From Beta vulgaris subsp. vulgaris (Eukaryota; Streptophyta; Magnoliopsida; Caryophyllales; Amaranthaceae), in contig NC_079202.1 in the NCBI RefSeq assembly GCF_026745355.1, positions 32,231,736-32,295,735 on the forward strand: a stretch of DNA of 64,000 nt, given 5' to 3'. The notes under the pieces were generated by a model. That model worked only from the letters and a program-made list of their open reading frames with translations. It was not told the DNA's origin and searched no databases. The position numbers and the translations under genes were made by a program. Below are positions 57,326 through 64,000 of the stretch, piece by piece (within the stretch, counting starts at the first letter, position 1; every line of letters begins with the position of its first letter).

Positions 57326-58060
57326 AATATTGTAAATTATTTTTTGAACAAATTATTTTTAGATATAATTATGCAATAAATTTAATGTTTCGCATGCATA
57401 ACGTATATTTAAGACTAATTAATACATAATTAAAGATATAAAAGATCAAATAGTTGTATTCAAGGTCAAACAAAATGCAAATAAGATGTCTATTTTTTTA
57501 TTAGGAAAGATAATTGGTCTTGTTGTAGACTAAAAATCAACGACTATAAATGTGACACGTGGCCGCATCGCAGCCCTACAAGTGACACTTTTCTACCGTA
57601 GTAAAGTACATGGATCATTAGCTTGTATGGACTAAAGTACACTTTTCTGAAAAAGGTGTACTAAAACCCTCCTTATGACCCAAACTGTACTTGAGTCCTG
57701 ATAAAACCATATCAAATATGGGCAACTTTACCCATATCAGCAATATAAAATTGAAAAAGTAATGTAAAAAGCTGTAAGTACAAAAATAATGTATTAAATT
57801 CAGAAAACATATTATATTCAACTTTTTGAATTTGAGAAAGGGAATAGAAAGGGAATAGGAGGGAATGGGGAAAAAGTAATTTCCTCTCTCTCTCCTCCAC
57901 TACAAGTGACTGGACAACAAAATCGGGAGAAGAAAAATTAGTAACATTAGGACAATAACTTGTTGGAAATTATGGGGAGAAATAAAAACGAAAATATATA
58001 ATTAAAGGCCTTCAATAATTAATAAAATATTATAAATTACCAACAATTGTTCATTTAAGT
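57326..58060. other. Unclassified intergenic sequence
   Basis: AT-rich, with MITE-like text at 57340-57490. Nothing coding is supported; open frames at 57618-57900 are short and lack motifs. Confidence 0.4.
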
Positions 58061-58970
58061 CATTAAATAAATAAATTATTCTTGTTACAAAAGAATTATG
58101 TTTGAAAGTAACCATATTATGTTCCCTTTCATACAAATTATATTTTAAAGTAACCATATTGTGTTCCCAATAATTTGGATTGTGTTTCGCACTTACAAGC
58201 AATTTTGAATGCTCTAAATTGGGCCATATATTATTTACCCACTCAATATAAAATATTTGCTGTTGTTATTGTGGTCAAAATAAAATATATCCCTATTTAT
58301 GTCAACTTATGGTTTTTATAATCAATTTACGATCCTAAGGACTTTAAGAAATACTACAATTGTACATTTTAGTCAATAAATATTTAATGTTATTACAAAA
58401 CAATTATGTTTCAAAGTAACCATTTCGTGTTCCCACTAAAGGCATGTTCTCCTCAACTTATTTTCAGTTCAGTTTAGTTCAGTTTAAATCAGTTCAGTTC
58501 AGTTCAGTTCAATTGAGTTCAGTTCAGTTCAGATCAGTTTAGTTTAGTTCAGTTCAGTTCTACTCTTGACAATACTTTTACTCTCACATATCACTATTCA
58601 TTTCAGTTCAGTTCAATTCAATTCAGTTCAGTTCAGTTAAATTCAGCTCAGCGCAGCTCAGTTCAGTTCAGTTAAGTTAAGTTAAGTTCAGTTCAGCTGT
58701 TTTATGCCGAAGAGAACAGGCCCTAATTGAGATTGTGTTTCACCAATCAATTAAGGGTCATTAAATATTTATGTGTTGTTATAAAAAAATTATGTTTGAA
58801 AGTAACCATCTTGTGTATTGTTACAAAAGAATTATGTTTCAAAAGTTACCATATTGTGTTCCCACTAATTGGGATTGTGTTTCCCACTACAAGCAATTTT
58901 CACCAATATTCATTGGTGAATTAACCCACTATATTTTAAATATTTGTTAGTGTTATTGTGGTTGAAATAA
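58061..58970. repeat. Degenerate direct repeats of ~300-400 bp unit
   Basis: The phrase ATTATGTTT(G/C)AAAGTAACCAT, followed by TTGTGTTCCCA, occurs at about 58095, 58145, 58405, 58790 and 58835, and CACTACAAGCAATTTT-like text at about 58187 and 58882. One copy is split by the MITE at 58440. Origin unknown. Confidence 0.65.
58440..58723. mobile_element. PIF/Harbinger (Tourist-like) MITE with TTCAG microsatellite, 284 bp
   Basis: Ends AGGCATGTTCTCCTC and reversed GGGCCTGTTCTCTTC, flanked by TAA at 58437-58439 and 58724-58726. Most of the interior is a (TTCAG)n-like tract in two blocks with variants TTTAG, CTCAG, TTAAG. Neighbouring repeat copies show the uninterrupted target text CCCACTAATTG. 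Confidence 0.85.
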
Positions 58971-59559
58971 ATTGGCACTAATGTTGTGTGTGTGTGTAAT
59001 ATAGTACTTTAGATTTGTGGAAATTTAGCATTTAACTAACAAAAATTTACATTAAGTCAACGCAACAAAAATGCAACATGTTATTATCATGTTGTTATAT
59101 TAGAAACAAATAGTGCTTTATAGTAAGCATATTGCAAATATGATGAGATGATTGTAAAACATAAGCAACGTCTGAAAGATCAAATTAAGGAGTAGGGTTT
59201 CGTCTCGTTATTTGGTTGTATTGTTGTGTTAAATGGAACAGTCATCTAGGGTTTTAAGATAAATTTAGTTTCGTCTCCTTATCTGGTTTTATCTAGTGCC
59301 AAAAATTGAAAAAAAAGTGTTCTGTAACATAGTACTTGTGGTTTCGTCTCGTTATTTGGTTGTATTCAATTCATATAAGTTTCAATTAGGTCCAATCAAG
59401 TCAATAAGTTCCAATCAGGTCTAATAAGTTCCAATAAGATCCAAATAGTCAATGATCAATAAATTTAAATTAAAATTTTAATTAAAGTACCACTATGATT
59501 ATATAGTATTATATTATATTATTGTCAATTATATTATTATTCATATTACTATTAGTTGA
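58971..59559. other. Unclassified AT-rich sequence
   Basis: Includes a repeated phrase GTTTCGTCTC(G/C)TTAT at about 59200, 59270 and 59340 and several (A)GTTCCAAT(C/A)A units at 59380-59440. No gene is seen. Confidence 0.4.
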
Positions 59560-59754
59560 TTATGTTTTTGGAGTTTATTATTAATGTAAATGATTAGTGT
59601 GTAAATAATGTATACTTAGGCCTTAGATAGCTTAGTCTTTACTGCTGTTTTATGGGCCACATTTACTTAGCCCAATGTACAGCTTTGTATTTAAGCGTCT
59701 TTGTGATTAATCAAATGCAAGGAAAACACATTAACCTAATTAATTTTCCATCAT

Positions 59755-59766
59755 GGTATCAGAGCA
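59755..59766 (+). promoter_or_regulatory. Primer-binding site of the copia element
   Basis: TGGTATCAGAGC follows the LTR end (TTTTCCATCA), complementary to initiator Met tRNA. The last LTR bases and PBS start may overlap by one base. Confidence 0.88.
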
Positions 59767-59869
59767 TCTGCTCTCTTAATTCGCCTGACCTGCGTCATTC
59801 ATTGACGGACTGACAGAAGCCTCGCCGACGAACTGCTGCCACACCAGAGTGTATTCGCGCTGGTTCAGA

Positions 59870-61200
59870 TATGTCGAGTGAGGATAAAATTGACGTTACT
59901 TCACCTTATTTTCTGGGCTCTGGAGAGCAGCCCGGGAATTTGATTACCCATGTCACTCTTAAGAGCGCATAACTACGTTGCGTGGGTAAGGGCTATCACC
60001 TTGTCGTTAAAAGCTCGTCGGAAATTTGTGTTTGTTGACGGAACGATCAACAAGCCAACCGAATCGCGGAAACTCCTCAATTGGGAGATTGTAAACTCCA
60101 TGATTGTTTCATGGATACTTAGAAGCCTTGACGGTAAATTAGCGGCCTCTATTCCATATCACGTGGAGGCGAAAGCCGCTGTGGGAGTATTTGGAGAAAA
60201 GGTTCTGCGTGGCCAATGGGCCAAGAATACATCAAGTCCATGCCGACATCATAAGCTGCAAACAGAGTAAGGAGATGAGTATAGATGATTATTTCAATCG
60301 TCTTCTGGGTTTGTATGATGAATTAGGACGCTTGAAGCCGCTTCATATATGCAGTTGTGGAGGTTGTTCATGTGATGTTGCGGGAAAATTTGCTGGAGAA
60401 CGTGAAGAAGAGCAATTACATCAATTCTTGATCGGGATAGATGATGAACTCTATGGACTCGTTCGCTCTAATCTGCTCTCGCAATCTCCTTCCTTAATCT
60501 TGATCGAGGGAGAGTTCACTTACGTAATATAAAACTTTTTCGAACCAACCATTCCAAATTTTTCATTCGTCCGCTTGACATCGGGTTTAGGAGATTCCAT
60601 CTTTCTTGGTTTCCTGGTCTATGCCCCCAGGTTCCATCAGTCTTCTTCCTTCAGCGGGTACAATAACCTTCCTTGACCCCTTTGGAAATTCCCAACACTT
60701 CTCACCCTCGTCTAACAGCCTATTGTACCTAGCAAAGAAAGCCTTATCAGACATTAATTCAAGAAGAAAAGTCTCGTGATGTTGCACGTGGTAAAACCAT
60801 ACAAGCAGAGACACAATCTCACGCATTTGCTGTGCGGACTGACCGAAATTTTGGACAAGGAGATCGCGTTGACTGAAGTAAACTGTTGTGCAGTCACTGT
60901 AAGCAGCGTGGCCATGAGGTGAGTTTGTGTTTTAAACTTCATGGGTATCTAGAGTGGTGGGCGGACAGAAATCGCAGTGGGAAGGCATCCTCGTTTGGGC
61001 GTCAACCCCCTGCTATTGGTATGCATAGCAGCACCTCTGGTGGGAAGGCACACGCTGTGACTGATGTGCCGCAACCGAAAGCAGGAACCAGTGATGCTTG
61101 CGGCAATGATTTTGCTTTAAAGGACTTGAACTCGCAACAGGTGCAAGCTTTACTTAATATGATTAACATTAATTCCAAAACCCGTAGATCGCGTGACTGG
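59870..61200 (+). pseudogene. copia gag with zinc knuckle
   Basis: Starts near 59870 (MSSEDKIDVTSPYFLG). Frame breaks then lead to 59950-60270 (NYVAWVRAITLSLKARRKF) and 60191-60532 (the UBN2-type gag, with CSCGGCSCDVAGKF and EEEQLHQFLIGIDDELYG). After an inserted segment (about 60525-60765) it resumes at QSHAFAVRTDRNFG and a CCHC knuckle, CSHCKQRGHEVSLC (60889-60930). The order matches copia gag. At least four frame breaks. Confidence 0.83.
60525..60765 (-). other. ~240-bp insert inside copia gag, open on the minus strand
   Basis: It separates two parts of gag that should adjoin. On the minus strand it is open with FARYNRLLDEGEKCWEFPKG and VIVPAEGRRL before a stop. The protein is not recognised. 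It could be a captured fragment or part of another element; no terminal repeats or TSD are clear. Confidence 0.5.
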
Positions 61201-62400
61201 TAAGTCTCTTTCCTCGTCATGGATTATTGATACTGGCGCGTCTCACCATTTTACGGGAAATGAGGCTTGTCTATCTGAGGTTCGGAGTATATCTGATTGG
61301 CCGGTTGGTCTGCTGAATGGACAAAATGTTATAGCAAAGTTGATTGGCAGTGTAATAATGTCTCGTGATCTTATCTTGAAAAATGTGTTGTGTGTGCCCG
61401 AATCAAATTGTAATTTGATCTCTGTGTCGCAATTGACTGCTGATTCAAAATGTTTAGTCCATTTCACTGACTCTTTGTGTGTTATACAGGACCAACCTTC
61501 GGGGAGCCTGATTGGAGCCGGTGAGAGACGGGACATACTCTATTTTTTCCGAAGCATTCCTACGATACAGACAGTCACCGCGCCCGGTTTGACGACATTT
61601 GAGTTGTGGCATTGGCGGTTGGGACATCCTTTGGACAGAGTCGTCAAGTTAGTTCCTGCTGTTAGCTCTATTATTGAGAAATGTTTGAATAAAGCATGTA
61701 TTACTTGTCCTTTAGCCAAGAAAACACGTGCTAGTTTCCCTCTTAGTGATAATAAAGCGAGTCGCATATTTGAACTTGTTCATTGTGATCTTTGGGGTCC
61801 TAATAGTACTTCTTCGTCTCGTGATGCTATATATTTCTTAACTTCGGTTGATGATTTCTCTCGTGCCGTGTGGGTGTATTTATTACGTTCTAAAACTGAG
61901 GTTTGTAAGGTGTTTGGTTCCTTCTTCGCTATGATTGAACGTCAATTCGACTCTAGGGTTAAGATTGTTCGTTCAGATAATGGAACTGAATTCAGATGCA
62001 TGCTTGACTATTTTGATGCTAATGGTATATTATTTCAAACCTCATGTGTTGGAACCCCTAAAAAAAAATGGTCGTGTGGAATGCAAACACCAACATATTT
62101 TAAATGTTGGTCGAGCGTTGATGTTTCAAGCAAATCTTCCTCTTCGTTTTTGGGGTGAATGTGTGCTTGGGGCGGTGCATTTGATTAATCGCACACCGTT
62201 GCGATTGCTTGGAAATAAAACCCCGTATGAAATTTTATATGGCAAGGCCCCTAATTTGATGACTTGCCCATTTTTGGTTGTTTGTGCTTTGCCCATAATC
62301 AACGCACCAAGGAAAACAAGTTTGCTCCCCGAGGCCGTAAGTGCATCTTTGTGGGGTATCCTAACGGGAAAAAGGGTTGGCGGTTGTTTGATTTGAATAC
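61193..62400 (+). pseudogene. copia protease and integrase
   Basis: The 321-codon frame 61193-62158 has the protease active site (WIIDTGASHHF), then the integrase zinc domain (HWRLGHPLDRV, CITCPLAKK) and the core: VHCDLWGP (first Asp), VRSDNGTEF (second Asp). A frameshift in an A-run near 62065 shifts to 61935-62396, which has NGRVECKHQHIL, where the catalytic Glu is kept. It continues through WGECVLGAVHLINRTPL. A further frameshift occurs near 62275. Confidence 0.88.
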
Positions 62401-63162
62401 GGAGGAATTTTTTGTGTCACGCGATGTTGTTTTTGAATCTGAATATCCATTTGCTATTGCTCCATCACATGATCAAGATCCACCTTCTTCTGATTTTTTT
62501 GTGGACTCCATGGATGACTATATGGACTTTGAGGCCCAAATTGATGATCAGCCTACTGCTCCTGACTCTACTACTGTCTCAGCATCCGTCATGGACCCGG
62601 CCAATGTGGGCCTCCCTTCGTCTGATTCAGCCCCTGCTGCCACATCCACGGATCAGCTGGACTCTTCTACCGATGGGCCTTCTTCTACTTCACATGATGG
62701 TACACATGTCGTGCCTTCTTCTGATTCTTTCTACTGCTCCATTAGGCCGCGGTTTCCGTGTCAAAAAGACTTCCGTTTTATTGCGCGATTTTGTGACTGA
62801 GGTTATTCGGAATCCGAGTCCCGTCCCTACCTCACCGTCTTCATCAGAATCCTCAGGTACTCCTTATCCTTTAGCTCACTTCGTGAATTGTGATAATTTT
62901 TCTACGCCAAACCGTTCTTTTCTTGCAGCTATCTTGGATGGGGTTGAACCTCGTTCCTTTAAGGAGGCAATGGCCGATGAAGGGTGGAGAGAGGCAATGG
63001 TGAAAGAAATACGTGCAAATGGGTCTATAAAATCAAATATCATTCTGATGGCAGTGTTGAGCGTTTGAAGGCTCGCCTTGTTACCTTGGGGAATCATCAG
63101 ATTGCTGGGTTGGATTACACTGAGACCTTTGCTCCCGTGGTTAAAATGGTCACCGTTCGTGC
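62264..63162 (+). pseudogene. copia integrase C-terminus and start of RT
   Basis: 62264-62800 carries FGCLCFAHN, KCIFVGYPNGKKGWRLFDL and a long Asp/Ser/Pro-rich linker. After a frameshift near 62740, 62412-63068 leads to [18 protein letters not shown], the RT entry, then, after a deletion of about 70-80 bp, [12 protein letters not shown] and [10 protein letters not shown] (near 63000-63090) and FAPVVKM. The RT palm and RNase H are absent. Confidence 0.83.
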
Positions 63163-64000
63163 TGATAAGTGCGTTTCTAACGCACTTTATGACCTTCTTT
63201 TGGCTTGTTTTAGCTCCCTTTTCCTCCTTTTCTTCCTTCTTTCTCCTCACTTTTCCCTTCTATTTCATTCACGTGATCATACTTGGTCATAGTGACATTT
63301 TGCTAGATTTTCGATCTATTTCGATCGAATTTCTAGCACATATGCTTTCACCATGTTTGTTCGTGTTTCTATTGCAGGTATTGCCCTCTTCGGGGTCGAG
63401 AAATGCGAGACATGGCATAAGGGATCGAGCTAGAGGCTGAAAGGTAGCCTGAGGTGCGCTTGGTATGCCACGCACACGATGGTGCGCCCGCACAAGCCAC
63501 TGGTGCGCCCGCACCATCGACCAATTCTGGAGCACAAAACAGACTACATTGGTGCGCCCGCACCTTACATTTGGTGCGCCCGCACCTTCATCTGGTGCGC
63601 CCGCACCTTCATCTGGTGCGCCCGCACCATTTGACGAAGAGAGTTCCACCCTGAGGCAGAAGACTCAGGTGCGCCCGCACCTGAAGTCTGGTGCGCCCGC
63701 ACCTCCTTTTGGTGCGCCCGCACCTCACGATCCGGAAAAAAACAATCGATCATTAAACCCTATTTTCGAGAGGAGTTGGGGACTTACGCTTTATTCTATC
63801 TTTCACACAACTTTTTAGGGTTTTGTATTAGAGAGAAAACACTGGAGTTTTCATTGGTAATTGAGATTAGAGATCATAGTTTTGTGATTCGATTTACATT
63901 CAAGGTACTTTTTATTCAATTCAATTCAAAGTTTTAGTTTTTATTTCATTCTCTTGGGTTTGTTTATGTTCTCATATTATTTAAGATTTTCATTCTCTTA
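63163..64000 (+). other. LTR-like segment cutting off the copia RT
   Basis: Begins TGATAAGTGCGTTTCTAAC (with the inverted pair GTGCGTT/AACGCAC) exactly where copia homology stops. No coding domain is seen to the window end. It may be an LTR or leader of another element that continues beyond 64000. Confidence 0.35.
63481..63724 (+). repeat. Array of nine near-palindromic 14-mers GGTGCGCCCGCACC
   Basis: Starts at 63481 (last bases degenerate), 63502, 63551, 63573, 63594, 63615, 63668, 63690 and 63711. Spacing is 21-22 bp in the tight part (63551-63615 and 63668-63711) and longer elsewhere. The 14-mer is GGTGCG plus CC plus CGCACC, so its ends are complementary (6-bp stem). Surroundings are AT-rich, so the GC content stands out. 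Confidence 0.9.

Larger units (their letters stand above)
59560..63162 (+). mobile_element. Degenerate Ty1/copia element, truncated in RT
   Basis: In order: end of a short LTR, PBS (59755-59766), gag with zinc knuckle, protease, integrase, and the first part of RT. Integrase before RT is the copia order. RT stops at about 63162 where another sequence begins. Many frameshifts. The LTR start is not determined; a TATA-like GTATTTAAG lies near 59690 and the LTR ends near 59754. Confidence 0.85.

Noticed and set aside
58727..58924. 65-codon frame after the Tourist-like MITE
   Set aside because: It lies within the degenerate direct repeats and has no start context or domain.
63465..63818. Open frame with repeated Gly-Ala-Pro motifs
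   Set aside because: It is a translation of the GC-rich 14-mer array. Several frames on both strands are open for the same reason.

Overview
This window is plant nuclear DNA, most likely from a eudicot with a repeat-rich genome; the species cannot be read from it. Only one convincing host gene is present. It is a two-coding-exon gene for a rhomboid-type intramembrane protease with a C-terminal RanBP2 zinc finger (resembling Arabidopsis RBL14), with CDS at 49476-49685 and 54113-54874 on the + strand. Almost everything else is transposable elements, most of them broken, several nested inside each other with readable target-site duplications (TSDs).

Layout. 1-6813 is a near-perfect head-to-head palindrome of a Ty3/gypsy chromovirus (centre about 3411); the right arm continues through pol to a truncated 3' LTR (3417-10336). 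10337-17400 is a 5'-truncated Tat-type gypsy element with two RNase H domains. It has a 50-bp tandem repeat after integrase and an antisense, TATA-driven, intron-containing gene. 18110-19612 holds two unrelated tandem arrays. 19639-24100 is a second Tat-type element on the - strand, whose reverse transcriptase is deleted; its 625-bp LTR lies inside the gag of a third gypsy element, which keeps a 740-bp LTR (25911-26650).

26872-45624 is a cluster of Tekay/Del-like chromovirus copies. A + strand pol (27269-32800) is interrupted by a 265-bp Helitron (28414-28678) and by a composite CACTA transposon (29769-32181). Its LTR (33012-33432 plus 43145-44454) is split by a 9.7-kb - strand element (33433-43144, TSD CACAA), which itself contains a 1.5-kb CACTA transposon (39350-40850, TSD ATA). 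The split LTR is followed by a primer-binding site and a gag start, so one LTR serves two internal regions.

45625-48599 holds a gag fragment, an RNase H-like pseudogene and a foldback Mutator-like element that ends about 100 bp before the rhomboid gene's 5' UTR. After the gene come several MITEs (55672-58723), a degenerate Ty1/copia element (about 59560-63162), and an LTR-like segment with nine copies of a GC-rich near-palindromic 14-mer (63481-63724).

The genes do not form a pathway. The retroelement genes (gag, protease, RT, RNase H, integrase) are remnants of self-replication modules. The rhomboid protease is the only gene expected to serve the plant. The strongest evidence comes from pairs of related copies in this window, where one copy shows the empty site of an insertion in the other.
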